DNA from: Roseihalotalea indica
Lineage (GTDB): Bacteria; Bacteroidota; Bacteroidia; Cytophagales; Cyclobacteriaceae
Assembly: GCF_022458895.1 (NCBI RefSeq)
Contig: NZ_JAINFL010000014.1
Coordinates: 62,001 to 126,000 of the forward strand
Length of the DNA stretch: 64,000 bases
Direction: 5' to 3'
This document shows positions 41,284 through 51,338 of this stretch, one piece after another. The notes beneath the pieces are model-generated. The model worked only from the letters and a program-made list of their open reading frames with translations, was not told the origin of the DNA and made no database searches. Position numbers and translations under genes: made by a program. Positions within the stretch are counted from its first letter, which is position 1. Every line of letters begins with the position of its first letter.

Positions 41284-42531
41284 ATGACCGAAGATTCTAA
41301 CACTACTCTTTCCGAAACTGCCGAAAGACAAGAAGCGAAACGCCTCATTGATTCGCTGATGGACTCTCCTGAAACATTTAGTCAGGCTGATATCTATACA
41401 TTGTTAAATGTAGATAAAGCCAACCCGGACGATCCTTTTTGCGGAGATGAACCCATTGACACCAGCGACTTAAAAAGCCTGATGCTACGTATCTTTGATC
41501 AGAATGAGAACTTTAAGTTTGATAACGCTTATACGGGTTACCTGGGCATTTTGAACAACTGGAGTCAGGGCCGCCGAAACAAACGCTTCTTTAAGAAGAT
41601 ACGGACCGGAGTAGCTGGTAAACGCATTGTAGCAGAAGGCGATTCCTGGTTTGAGCATCCGGTAGTGCGTGATGTGATTGACTGGCTGAATGAACTGGGC
41701 GAAAAGGAATACTCAATCTATAGTATTGCCCGAGGAGGGGATTTTCTGACGAATATTCTGGAAGAGCGGGAATACATCACTGAACTGTCGCTGTTGCGTC
41801 CGGAAGTTTTCCTGCTGAGTGCCGGGGGTATTGAGTTGGTGAATGGCCGGCGGGTAGCACTGATGGTAGAGAAGAATAGCCCATTTGTTACAGAAAAGTT
41901 CAAGCAAACCCATCCGCTGGTGCGCGATGTGCTAATTCGCGATGATTTGGATCGGGAGCAGAAAGATATTCTGATTCATGGGCTGTCGTATCTGACTAAA
42001 GAATACTTCGTGATGCTCTCCGTGTTGGAGCTCAGCTATAAGTATCTGATCAAACAGCTTCGGAAGAAGTTTAAAGACTTACGTATCTATACTCACGGTT
42101 ATGATTACACTGTGCCTTCGTTTCAGAAAGGACCGGGAGTGATAAAGTATTTGATAAACCTGATTGGGGGAAATGGGCACCACTTTAAGGAGCCTATGAT
42201 GCTACGGGAGATCAATGATCCGTTTGACCAGCGGGCTATTAGCTTTGCCATGATTCATCTGTTCAACGAGGTGATGATTAATATCGCTCGTGACCCAATA
42301 TTTGGCGATAAAGTCTACCATATTGACTGCCGGGGCTACGCCCGGGACAACGACTGGCACGATGAGTTGCACCTGAAGCCCAAAAGCATTAAACGCGTAG
42401 CGGAAACCTACCTGGAAGCAATGCGTAGTACAGATGCTGATAAAAAAGTGTTTTTAGTACGCCATATAGCCGCCCAACGGGGAGAGAAGGTGTCTCTTGA
42501 AAATACGCGTTATTCTACAAAAGCCAGATAA
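41284..42531 (+). CDS. SGNH/GDSL-like hydrolase, cytosolic
   Basis: 415 aa, no signal peptide. A helical N-terminus (~1-105) precedes a SGNH fold: block I IVAEGDSWFEHP with nucleophile Ser121, a block III-like LSAGGIELV, and block V DWHDELHLKP with Asp360 and His363 as the rest of the triad. The block III Asn is not obvious. Family members are esterases or lipases, but GDSWF-type versions are little studied. It may act on an intracellular ester. Alone, divergent from the Nudix gene. Confidence 0.72.
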   Translation: MTEDSNTTLSETAERQEAKRLIDSLMDSPETFSQADIYTLLNVDKANPDDPFCGDEPIDTSDLKSLMLRIFDQNENFKFDNAYTGYLGILNNWSQGRRNKRFFKKIRTGVAGKRIVAEGDSWFEHPVVRDVIDWLNELGEKEYSIYSIARGGDFLTNILEEREYITELSLLRPEVFLLSAGGIELVNGRRVALMVEKNSPFVTEKFKQTHPLVRDVLIRDDLDREQKDILIHGLSYLTKEYFVMLSVLELSYKYLIKQLRKKFKDLRIYTHGYDYTVPSFQKGPGVIKYLINLIGGNGHHFKEPMMLREINDPFDQRAISFAMIHLFNEVMINIARDPIFGDKVYHIDCRGYARDNDWHDELHLKPKSIKRVAETYLEAMRSTDADKKVFLVRHIAAQRGEKVSLENTRYSTKAR

Positions 42532-42602
42532 GCGGAACGTTCTCTGGTGTTCACTTATAAGAACGTAGTTGTCAATCACTCCTTTCTATTAAACATGGTT
42601 GC

Positions 42603-43058
42603 ATGGAACTGGTACCGGTAAAAAAAACGCTGGAGGAGAATGCCGAATTTTCCACTAATCCCGAGTGCCAGGAAAGCCTCCCGGTGACCGTGAACTATTT
42701 CCAGAGGATTGGATACCATCCTCCCTGGATTGGGTATTTCGCTAAAAAGAATAATCAATTAGTTGGGGTGGCTGCTTTCAAGGGTGCTCCCAGGAATGGA
42801 AGAGTGGAAATTGCCTACGGCACATTTGAAGGATTTCGACAACAGGGAATGGGCGCTGAAATATGCAGAACATTAGTAGATCTGTCGCTCAAGACAGACC
42901 CAACGGTGATGATTACAGCCAGAACATTACCAGAGAATAACTACTCCACCCGAATACTTGAGAAAAATAATTTTACGTTGACCGGCACTGTCTACGATGA
43001 AGAAGACGGTAATGTGTGGGAATGGGAATATCGACCAGGTCAGGCAATGACTCAATGA
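42603..43058 (+). CDS. GNAT-family N-acetyltransferase
   Basis: 151 aa, a single GNAT domain. Acetyl-CoA loop FRQQGMGAEICRTLVDLSL, preceded by VEIAYGTFEGF and followed by ARTLPENNYSTRILEKNNFT, the RimJ/RimL-like end of the domain. Transfers an acetyl group to an amine; substrate not predictable. Lies 72 bp after the SGNH gene and 90 bp before the PIG-L gene, all on the plus strand; operon possible. Confidence 0.9.
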   Translation: MELVPVKKTLEENAEFSTNPECQESLPVTVNYFQRIGYHPPWIGYFAKKNNQLVGVAAFKGAPRNGRVEIAYGTFEGFRQQGMGAEICRTLVDLSLKTDPTVMITARTLPENNYSTRILEKNNFTLTGTVYDEEDGNVWEWEYRPGQAMTQ

Positions 43059-43149
43059 TAAAATCAACCTCTGTAGACGGTCAAACCCTAATTGATTATT
43101 GGTTTTTCAGACGTATTTTCTAACTTCATGGGTTATAACGATCTTCCCT

Positions 43150-45720
43150 ATGATACGTCGCCCTTTATTCGCTCTTCTTTGCAGTATATTTCTGCTGTGT
43201 AGCAGTTCCTTCGCCCAGTCTCCGAAGAAACTTTCGGCAGGAGAACTTCAACTGGCCCTGAAAAAATTGAATGTGCTGGGTAGTGTGCTGTACATGGCAG
43301 CTCACCCGGATGATGAAAATCAGGTAGTCATCGGCTACATGTCGCAGGTGGAGATGATGAATACGGGTTACCTGGCCCTCACCCGGGGCGATGGGGGCCA
43401 AAACCTTATTGGCCCGGAAATTCGTGAGCGTCTGGGTGTAGTACGTACCCAAGAGCTGATCCAGGCGCGTAGTATGGATGGTAGCCAGCAATTCTTCACC
43501 CGGGCTATTGACTTCGGCTATTCTAAGACTGCGGAGGAAACCCTGGCGTTGTGGGACAAAGACAAAATACTGTCGGATGTGGTATGGGTGATTCGCAAAT
43601 TTCGTCCCGATGTGATCATTACTCGCTTTCCTCCCGATGAGCGGGCAGGCCACGGCCATCATACCACTTCAGCTATTCTGGCTGCTGAAGCTTTTGATCT
43701 GGCCGGTGACCCCGATCAGTTTCCTGAGCAACTCAAATACGTAGAGCCTTGGCAACCCAAGCGATTGCTGATGAACGAAACCAGTTGGTTTACTGAAGAT
43801 ATTGAAAAGCAGGTAGCAGACAATGATTCGCTCTACCTGATGGATATGGGAGTATACCTTCCGTTGCTGGGTAAATCAGTACCAGAAATTGCTGCCCTTA
43901 GCCGCAGCAAGCACGAGTCGCAGGGGTTTGGCTCTACGGGAAGCCGGGGGAGCGACTTTGAGTATTTCCGACACATGAAAGGAGATATGGCAGAGAGCGA
44001 TATTCTGGAAGGTATTAATACAAGCTGGAGTAGGGTAGAAGGCGGAGCTGCCATCGGTGCATTGTTACAGAAAGCCTACGAGCAGTATAATCCTGAGCAG
44101 CCGGAAGCCATTGTTCCAACGCTGATGGAGGCCTCAGAAGCCTTAGACCAACTACCGGAGGGATACTGGAAACAAGTGAAACGAGAAGAACTTACAAGAG
44201 TGATTCAATCCTGCCTGGGTTTATATGCCGAGGTGCGCAGTGGTACTAATATGCTGGCCCGTCGTTTCCGGGGAGAAGAGAGACGACCCGGCATCGCCGA
44301 ATATTCCGCCACCCCGGGCGATAGTGTGACCATTAATGTAGAAATCATTCAGCGTTCTGAAGTGCCGGTGCGATTAGAAGAAGTTCAAATAAGCCGAATC
44401 GAGTACGATACCCTGATGAACGACACGCTTCAGTATAATGAGTCAGTGATATTTGATAAGCAGGTGAAATTACCAGAAGATTTACCTTACACGGAACCTT
44501 ATTGGCTGGCGCAATCCAACGATGGTTTTTCCTTTGAGGTTGACGACCAAGCTTTAATCGGGCTGGACGAAAACCCACCCTTACTGGAGGCTAAGTTTCA
44601 TTTGCAGATTGATGAAAAGCCCCTGACCCTTACCCGACGGATTGTCTATAAACGAAACGATCCTCGCAAAGGGGAAGTCTATCGCCCTTTTGTTATCATC
44701 CCACCCGTGCTGGTACGCGTGCCGGAGAGTGTGTATGTATTTGCTTCTCAGGAGTCTCAGCAAATTACGGCGACAGTGGAGGCTGGCCGCTCGGCAGTAG
44801 AAGGAAGCGTAGCGCTGGAAGTGCCGGACGGATGGAAAGTGGAGCCAGCCTCGCAGCAATATAACCTAACCCTCAAGGGCGAGGAGCAGGAGTTTTCGTT
44901 TACCGTTACCCCTCCTGAAGGGGCCAGCACCGGCGAGATTCGGGTAGTAGCTGACTACAATGGCGAATCCTACGATCAAAGTATGGTTGTTATCGATTAC
45001 GAACATATTCCTACCCAGACCTTATTGCCTCCGGCTACAGCCAATCTGGTAAAGCTTGATATTCAGAAAGAGGGTAATCTTGTGGGCTACGTCATGGGCG
45101 CGGGCGATGATGTGCCGAAGGCGCTGGAGCAGATCGGGTACGAGGTGGTACTGTTGCAGGAAGACGATATACGCATGCCCTACTTATCTAACTTTGATGC
45201 GATCATCATCGGCATTCGCGCCTATAATACCGTCAACTGGCTACGTTACCGTAATAATCGGTTATTAGAATACGTAGAACAGGGCGGAACTTTAATTACG
45301 CAGTACAACACCAATTCTCGCCTGGTAACCCAGGATATTGCCCCCTACAAACTACAGCTTTCTCGCGACCGGGTAGCGGACGAAACGGTTGATGTGCGTA
45401 TCCTCAGCCCCAAACATCCGGTGCTGACTACCCCTAATGCCATTACGCAGGAGGATTTTAGCGGATGGGTACAGGAGCGAGGACTGTATTTTCCCGACGA
45501 ATGGGATGAAAAGTTTACGCCTATCTTCTCTATGAATGATCCGGGAGAGGATGAGAAGAAGGGAAGCTTGCTGGTAGCCCCCTACGGCAAGGGCTACTAC
45601 ATCTATACCGGTATTTCTTTCTTTCGTGAGCTTCCTGCCGGAGTGCCCGGTGCCTATCGTCTGCTGACTAACCTGATCTCTATCGGAAAAGACGCCCAGG
45701 TGGAGAGGGGGAATGAGTAG
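43150..45720 (+). CDS. Exported PIG-L deacetylase with C-terminal ThuA-like domain
   Basis: 856 aa from the ATG at 43150, which starts the signal peptide MIRRPLFALLCSIFLLCSSS. Residues ~40-290 are a PIG-L/LmbE deacetylase: zinc ligands in AAHPDDENQ (HPDDE, 52-56) and GHGHH (167-171). The middle holds beta-sandwich modules. The C-terminal ~190 residues (ALEQIGYEVVLLQEDDI, DAIIIGIRAYNT, YVEQGGTLITQYNT) resemble a ThuA/class I amidotransferase-like fold without obvious catalytic residues. It removes N-acetyl groups from sugars. In-frame sequence upstream to 43099 lacks a signal. Substrate not known. Confidence 0.88.
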   Translation: MIRRPLFALLCSIFLLCSSSFAQSPKKLSAGELQLALKKLNVLGSVLYMAAHPDDENQVVIGYMSQVEMMNTGYLALTRGDGGQNLIGPEIRERLGVVRTQELIQARSMDGSQQFFTRAIDFGYSKTAEETLALWDKDKILSDVVWVIRKFRPDVIITRFPPDERAGHGHHTTSAILAAEAFDLAGDPDQFPEQLKYVEPWQPKRLLMNETSWFTEDIEKQVADNDSLYLMDMGVYLPLLGKSVPEIAALSRSKHESQGFGSTGSRGSDFEYFRHMKGDMAESDILEGINTSWSRVEGGAAIGALLQKAYEQYNPEQPEAIVPTLMEASEALDQLPEGYWKQVKREELTRVIQSCLGLYAEVRSGTNMLARRFRGEERRPGIAEYSATPGDSVTINVEIIQRSEVPVRLEEVQISRIEYDTLMNDTLQYNESVIFDKQVKLPEDLPYTEPYWLAQSNDGFSFEVDDQALIGLDENPPLLEAKFHLQIDEKPLTLTRRIVYKRNDPRKGEVYRPFVIIPPVLVRVPESVYVFASQESQQITATVEAGRSAVEGSVALEVPDGWKVEPASQQYNLTLKGEEQEFSFTVTPPEGASTGEIRVVADYNGESYDQSMVVIDYEHIPTQTLLPPATANLVKLDIQKEGNLVGYVMGAGDDVPKALEQIGYEVVLLQEDDIRMPYLSNFDAIIIGIRAYNTVNWLRYRNNRLLEYVEQGGTLITQYNTNSRLVTQDIAPYKLQLSRDRVADETVDVRILSPKHPVLTTPNAITQEDFSGWVQERGLYFPDEWDEKFTPIFSMNDPGEDEKKGSLLVAPYGKGYYIYTGISFFRELPAGVPGAYRLLTNLISIGKDAQVERGNE

Positions 45721-45963
45721 CAGTTAATCTGTGGCAAAAAAATAATTTATTTAACTTTTAATCCACTTGGCGGATTTATTATACCCCGTTTTTTCTGTAA
45801 AATTTATTGTTGATTTGGTAATAACATTTTTGAGGCAAATTGCAGCTTTGATAAAATGCTCATAAAAATATCCCTTTGATTTTTGTTGTAACTGCAAAAT
45901 ATGTAAGTTATAACTGTTTTAATAAAAAACATGTAACTCACTTACCTAAGACAACCTTTCACT

Positions 45964-46551
45964 TTGAGAAAAAACTACCAGGAAAACGAGCGAGAGATTA
46001 TCGTAAAGGTGACCAAAGGCGATCATCAGGCCTTTCGACAAGTCTACGATCAGTATAAAGATGTGCTTTACGGCTACAGTTATAAATTGACAAAGTCGGC
46101 TGAGATGGCTGAAGAAGCCGTGCAGGAAACATTTATGAAAGTATGGCAAAATCGAGCGCATCTGGATGCCGATCTTTCAATCAGAGCCTACCTTTACAAA
46201 ATTACCCAAAATCATATCTTCAATACCTTGCGAAATGCAGCGTATAGCGATAAGCTCAAACAAGAAGTTTTTTACAGCCGTATCAATACCCATTTTAGTA
46301 CCGAAGACCAAGTGGTATACCACGATCTGGAAGGTTTCAAAGAGAAAGCCATCGCCAGCTTACCCGCGCGTCGGCAGTTGATCTTCCAGATGAGTCGCAG
46401 TCAGGGACTTAGTCACGAAGAAATTGCCAGCCAGTTAGGCATCTCTCAGCATACGGTGAAAGACCAGATTGTAAAGGCTCTCAAATCCATTAAAAAATAT
46501 TTGCAGGTATATACGGATATTGCTTTAGGCCTGGTTTTATATCTTTTTTAA
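45964..46551 (+). CDS. FecI-like ECF sigma factor of the PUL
   Basis: 195 aa. Region 2 (VTKGDHQAFRQVYDQYKDVL, EEAVQETFMKVWQNR, RAYLYKITQNHIFNTLRNAA) and region 4 (ASLPARRQLIFQMSRSQGLS, HEEIASQLGISQHTVKDQIV) are complete. The only start in frame before the upstream stop is a TTG at 45964, giving MRKNYQENE; no ATG is available. With the FecR-like gene it activates the SusC/SusD genes that follow when the receptor engages its ligand. Confidence 0.93.
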   Translation: MRKNYQENEREIIVKVTKGDHQAFRQVYDQYKDVLYGYSYKLTKSAEMAEEAVQETFMKVWQNRAHLDADLSIRAYLYKITQNHIFNTLRNAAYSDKLKQEVFYSRINTHFSTEDQVVYHDLEGFKEKAIASLPARRQLIFQMSRSQGLSHEEIASQLGISQHTVKDQIVKALKSIKKYLQVYTDIALGLVLYLF

Positions 46552-46761
46552 AGGTTAGTCTATTGTCCATTTACGGCCGTAAGCAAGCTTATTTTCCGTA
46601 GAGTACTATCTTCAAGATAACCTGTATTATCAACTTTTCTTTCCTCGCTTTTCCTTCAGAAAGCCCCTTCCAAAAAAAGTTAAGTTTTTTTCAAGCCCCG
46701 ATCGTCCCTGATATCTACTCATGGGTAATAGGTGTGTAGACACTAGCAACCCCACAGAGCA

Positions 46762-47766
46762 TTGGCGGACTATCAATACATTAAATCACTATTCTTAAAA
46801 TTTCTGGAGGATAAATGTACCCCAGAAGAAGTAGCCATAATTATTGCTCATTTAAAGATGTCGGACGATGCCGATAGCCTGCCGGGGGTAGAGGAGGTAA
46901 GAAAAAAACTCGGGCTTCTTCCTACCATGAATGAGCAACGAGCCGACGAGATTTTTAACCGGGTGATTGGCAGGGATAGCCAGAGTCAATCAGGTAATTT
47001 ACTTCCAGCCCGACGTCGATTAAGCCCCTGGCGGAAACACTGGAGCGTTGCGGCTACCTTTCTGGGAATTATATTTCTCTCAGGAATATACCTATGGTAT
47101 CACGACTTCACGGATACCGTGCAATACGCTACCAGCTTTGGAGAGACTAAGAAAGTACTACTACCCGATGGTACTAAGGTTGATCTGAATGCTAACTCAG
47201 AGTTTCGCTATTCCGAAGCCTGGCAGGAAGACACAATCCGCGAGGTTTGGCTGGAAGGTGAAGCTTTCTTTTCCGTAGTGCATACGCAGGATCATAGAAA
47301 GTTTGTAGTCCATACTTCTCACGATTTCAGTGTGGAAGTATTAGGTACTCAGTTCAACGTCAAGAGCCGGGAGGAGAAAGCAACGGTAGTACTTAACTCA
47401 GGAAAGGTAAAGATTAATACTCCGAAACAGGATAAAGCTCAATGGGTAATGCAACCGGGAGAGTTGGTAGAATATGAAATTGAGAGCCGTCAGGTCAATC
47501 AGAAGGAGGTAGATACCACACTGTATACTTCCTGGAGAAATAACCTGCTTCTTTTTAAGGAAACTTCACTGGCAGAAATAGGTCTGATGATTAGTGACAA
47601 CTACGGCTATGAAGTCATCTTCAAAAATGATAGTCTGGCCCAGTTGCATTTTACGGGTTCTAACCCGGCTGATCAATTAGACCTATTACTAAAAACGCTG
47701 TCCCGGTCTTTCAATCTCATTATTTCTAAGGCAGGAAGACAGATTGTAGTGGAAGAGAATCCATAG
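46762..47766 (+). CDS. FecR-like anti-sigma regulator
   Basis: 334 aa. An N-terminal cytosolic part binds the sigma factor, one membrane helix spans ~94-113 (WSVAATFLGIIFLSGIYLWY), a FecR domain occupies ~118-220 (SFGETKKVLLPDGTKVDLNA, NSEFRY, GEAFFSV, VHTSHDFSVEVLGTQFNVKS) and DUF4974 the end. Only a TTG at 46762 precedes the conserved start in frame. It receives a signal from the STN domain of the next gene's SusC. A 210-bp gap separates it from the sigma gene. Confidence 0.93.
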   Translation: MADYQYIKSLFLKFLEDKCTPEEVAIIIAHLKMSDDADSLPGVEEVRKKLGLLPTMNEQRADEIFNRVIGRDSQSQSGNLLPARRRLSPWRKHWSVAATFLGIIFLSGIYLWYHDFTDTVQYATSFGETKKVLLPDGTKVDLNANSEFRYSEAWQEDTIREVWLEGEAFFSVVHTQDHRKFVVHTSHDFSVEVLGTQFNVKSREEKATVVLNSGKVKINTPKQDKAQWVMQPGELVEYEIESRQVNQKEVDTTLYTSWRNNLLLFKETSLAEIGLMISDNYGYEVIFKNDSLAQLHFTGSNPADQLDLLLKTLSRSFNLIISKAGRQIVVEENP

Positions 47767-47837
47767 AATTATTCCCGAGGTCGTCCGCTTGTGGCGGCTG
47801 CTCAGGACTAGAATATAACACCTAAACAACTCAGATT

Positions 47838-50800
47838 ATGAAACATTTTCACCGATGTATTTCATTCATCTTTTTGTTGAGTTTGGTTGCTTTTACCCTT
47901 CAGGCTCAGGAGCTGGCGTCGGTCCTGAAGGTTAATAGTGGTCATGACCCTCAGCAAGAGGAAAAGAAAGCACTTTCAGGAGTTATTTTATCCCTGGAAT
48001 CACATTACAATGTGCGCTTTAACTTCAATAGTCAGCTGGTTAAAGATAAATTTGTTGATTCAGACCTGGTGAGCAACCTTGCTTACGACAGTCTGAATGA
48101 GGTACTGGATGAATTGCTTCCGCCTCTATCTCTTGAGTATGAGAAGATCAGCCCTCAGCATTATGTGATCTACGCCGCAACGAAAGAGAAAAGCAGCCTC
48201 TTACACTTACCAAAGAAAACGCTGAAGCTGATGGCGGAAGGTGAAAAGGTACCTCGACAGGAGCTGGTCAAAGTGCTGGAAAGTACGCTCTACCAAAAAC
48301 ATGAACAAATGCTGGCCCAGACCATCAGCGGTAGAGTGACCGACCAGGAAAATGGGGAAGGGCTACCCGGGGTCAATGTACTGGTCAAAGAGACAACTAC
48401 GGGTACTGTTACAGATATTGACGGAAATTACCGGCTTACAATAAGTGATGATGCGACCTCGCTCGTATTCTCTTCCATTGGGTATGCTAATCAGGAGATT
48501 GCTATTGAAGGACGCTCGGTTATCAACGTGCAATTGCTGCCCGATATTCAGGCACTGGAGGAAGTAGTCGTGATTGGTTATGGTGAGCAAAAGAAAGAAA
48601 GTGTGGTAGGCTCTATCGTGCAGACCTCGGGCGAAGTGTTACAGCAGTCCGGTGGCGTGAGTACTGTAGGGCAAGCATTAACGGGAAGGGTGCCCGGAGT
48701 AATATCAGTGAGTAACACCGGTATGCCGGGGGCCGAAAGCCCTGAAATCTACATCAGAGGGAAGAGTACTTGGAATGGCAGCGGACAGCCACTGATTTTG
48801 GTAGATGGGATAGAAAGGAGTATGAACGATATCAACATCAATGATATTGAAAAGCTTTCCGTGCTCAAAGATGCATCTGCCACGGCCGTGTTTGGAGTAA
48901 AAGGAGCCAACGGTGTTATTCTTATTACAACCAAACGAGGGAAACAAGGTAAGCCTCAACTCTCGCTATCCGCCAATGCCACCCTTAAAACTCCCTCTAA
49001 AATACCTCAGAAGCTAGGTGCCTATAATGCCCTGGGAGTGGTCAACGATGCCATTGAGGGAGAAGTGACCGGCATAGAAGAATCCTGGGCTGATTATACT
49101 CCCCGGCCGATTATGGACATATACCGCAACCCCGCCAATCAGTTTGAGAGAGAGCGGTATCCCGATGTGAACTGGGCCGATGTAGTGATGAAAGATTATG
49201 CGATGGATTATAACGTTAACCTTTCGGTGCGAGGGGGCTCTGATATGGTCAAGTATTTTGGAGCTATAGCGTATCAGCGAGTGGGAGATATATTCGATGG
49301 TTCCGGGTACGACAATGGTAGAAGCTATAAGCCTAACTTTAACTATGATCGCTTCAACTATCGTAGCAATATTGATTTTGATATCACAAAAACCACGCGT
49401 GTTTCGGTCAATCTGTCGGGGCACTACGGCATCCAACGAACCATTGGTAGCGGCGATATGACACTCGTGTACTCCAGCCTATACGGTATGGCTCCTACCT
49501 TATTTTATCCTATGCACGAAGATGGCACCTACGGAAAAGATCCGACAAATTTGTGGGATACAACGAATCCGCTCATGATGATGACGGCCAAGGGCGCAGT
49601 GCAACAACATAGAATTCAGGTAAACACAGACTTTATTCTGGAGCAGAACCTGGATTTTTTACTGAAAGGGCTGACTTTTAAAGGTAGACTGGCTTACGAT
49701 AATAATTTTGAGGGTGAGGGGGGGGTCAGAGAAGATAACCCGGGAGGTTTAGACAACGTTGTCTACAAACGCTATCTCAACGATGGGGATGAACTGTTTG
49801 TTACCCCGGCCGGGGTCAATCAGTTTGATTATGTTATCCAACCCTGGTACTATGATCCGCTAGGCATCAATGCCCCCAGTCGCCGATTATTCTACCAACT
49901 TTCGCTGAACTACAACCAGACTTTCGCCGAAAAGCATAACACCTCGCTCTTGCTACTTATGAACCGCGAGGAATATGCCGAAGGCTCTATGTTTCCCCGT
50001 TACCGGGAAGACTGGGTAGCCCGTGCTACTTACAATTATGACGAACGCTATTTTCTGGATGTAAATGGTGCTTATAATGGTACTGAAAAATTCGGTCCCG
50101 GTTACCGGTTTGAACTGTTTCCCTCAGTGGCTTTAGGGTGGATGATTTCCAATGAGGCATTTATGAGCTCGGCCAGTTGGCTGGATATGTTCAAGATTCG
50201 TGGTTCTTATGGTTTGGTGGGAGACGATAATGTCTCCGGCCGTTGGGGTTATATTTCCCAATGGGCTTCGGGAGGAGAAGCCTTCATGAATAATTCAAAT
50301 CCGTATGGACAGAGATCGCCTTATACTTTTTACCGGGAGGATGTCATAGGCAACCCCGACCTTCATTGGGAAACCGCTACTAAGTCTAATATCGGCTTTG
50401 ACCTAACCATCCTGAACAACCTGGTAACCGCCAACTTCGATGTTTTTGAAGAAGAGCGTAACGACATCATCGTCGTAGGAGGCGACCGAAGCGTACCTTC
50501 ATTTCTTGGTTTTGATGCCCCTGACCTGAACGTGGGGCGCACTAGCGTAAAGGGCTTTGAGCTGGCGCTGGGGTTCAACCACTACGTTAATCCTGATCTA
50601 AAGCTATGGTCTAATATCGCATTTACGCAGGCCAGAAGTAAAATACTCTTCCGGGAAGAGCCTGAGCTGAAAGACGACCACCTCAAAACCGAAGGGTTTC
50701 CGATTGGCCTCAATAAAAGGCCTATCAACGGAGATCTTATGACCAGTTGGGATGATGTGTATATGTCAGTTCCTCTGGTAAATGATATGCAGTACCGGCG

Positions 50801-51338
50801 TCCCGGTTATTATGATATGGTAGACTTTAACGCAGATGGTCGCCATGATGGTAATACGGACAGTGCTCCCTACGGCTATCCCCAGCAGCCCATCAATACC
50901 TGGAACTGGACTGTCGGGGTCAACTACCACAAGTTATCATTTATGGTGCAGTTTTACGGAGCCTATAATGCTACCAAACAGCACACCGTCTGGGATTTCC
51001 ACAATAACACTCCCTTATTCTTTGAGCATAATCTCAATTACTGGACCGTAGACAACCCGGACGGAGAAGTGATTCTTCCTAGCTGGAAGGGAGGGGCGAG
51101 TACCGATGGCTACCGCAACTATTTTGATGCATCGTATGTGCGGCTGAAAAATGCGGAGATTGCTTATACCTTTTCGGGTGGTAGTGCCAATTACAAAGTG
51201 TTCGTGAACGGTAATAACCTGTTCTTATGGTCTCACTTGCCGGATGACCGGGAAAGCAACCGGGGAGATAACAGCTATGTGCGAGGGGAGTATCCTACCT
51301 TCCGGCGCTTCAATGTTGGGTTTAATGTTAATTTTTAG
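47838..51338 (+). CDS. SusC-like TonB receptor with STN signalling domain
   Basis: 1166 aa. Signal peptide, STN domain at ~40-115 (LSLESHYNVRFNFNSQLVKD) that contacts FecR, carboxypeptidase-regulatory-like domain at ~160-240 (ISGRVTDQENGEGLPGVNVL), the SusC start EEVVVIGYGEQKKESVVGSI, plug with TGRVPGVISVSNTGMPGAES, PLILVDGIE and LKDASATAVFGVKGANGVIL, and a large barrel ending VGFNVNF. It imports oligosaccharides or peptides with the SusD next to it; the next ATG directly follows its stop. Typical SusC length. Confidence 0.96.
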   Translation: MKHFHRCISFIFLLSLVAFTLQAQELASVLKVNSGHDPQQEEKKALSGVILSLESHYNVRFNFNSQLVKDKFVDSDLVSNLAYDSLNEVLDELLPPLSLEYEKISPQHYVIYAATKEKSSLLHLPKKTLKLMAEGEKVPRQELVKVLESTLYQKHEQMLAQTISGRVTDQENGEGLPGVNVLVKETTTGTVTDIDGNYRLTISDDATSLVFSSIGYANQEIAIEGRSVINVQLLPDIQALEEVVVIGYGEQKKESVVGSIVQTSGEVLQQSGGVSTVGQALTGRVPGVISVSNTGMPGAESPEIYIRGKSTWNGSGQPLILVDGIERSMNDININDIEKLSVLKDASATAVFGVKGANGVILITTKRGKQGKPQLSLSANATLKTPSKIPQKLGAYNALGVVNDAIEGEVTGIEESWADYTPRPIMDIYRNPANQFERERYPDVNWADVVMKDYAMDYNVNLSVRGGSDMVKYFGAIAYQRVGDIFDGSGYDNGRSYKPNFNYDRFNYRSNIDFDITKTTRVSVNLSGHYGIQRTIGSGDMTLVYSSLYGMAPTLFYPMHEDGTYGKDPTNLWDTTNPLMMMTAKGAVQQHRIQVNTDFILEQNLDFLLKGLTFKGRLAYDNNFEGEGGVREDNPGGLDNVVYKRYLNDGDELFVTPAGVNQFDYVIQPWYYDPLGINAPSRRLFYQLSLNYNQTFAEKHNTSLLLLMNREEYAEGSMFPRYREDWVARATYNYDERYFLDVNGAYNGTEKFGPGYRFELFPSVALGWMISNEAFMSSASWLDMFKIRGSYGLVGDDNVSGRWGYISQWASGGEAFMNNSNPYGQRSPYTFYREDVIGNPDLHWETATKSNIGFDLTILNNLVTANFDVFEEERNDIIVVGGDRSVPSFLGFDAPDLNVGRTSVKGFELALGFNHYVNPDLKLWSNIAFTQARSKILFREEPELKDDHLKTEGFPIGLNKRPINGDLMTSWDDVYMSVPLVNDMQYRRPGYYDMVDFNADGRHDGNTDSAPYGYPQQPINTWNWTVGVNYHKLSFMVQFYGAYNATKQHTVWDFHNNTPLFFEHNLNYWTVDNPDGEVILPSWKGGASTDGYRNYFDASYVRLKNAEIAYTFSGGSANYKVFVNGNNLFLWSHLPDDRESNRGDNSYVRGEYPTFRRFNVGFNVNF

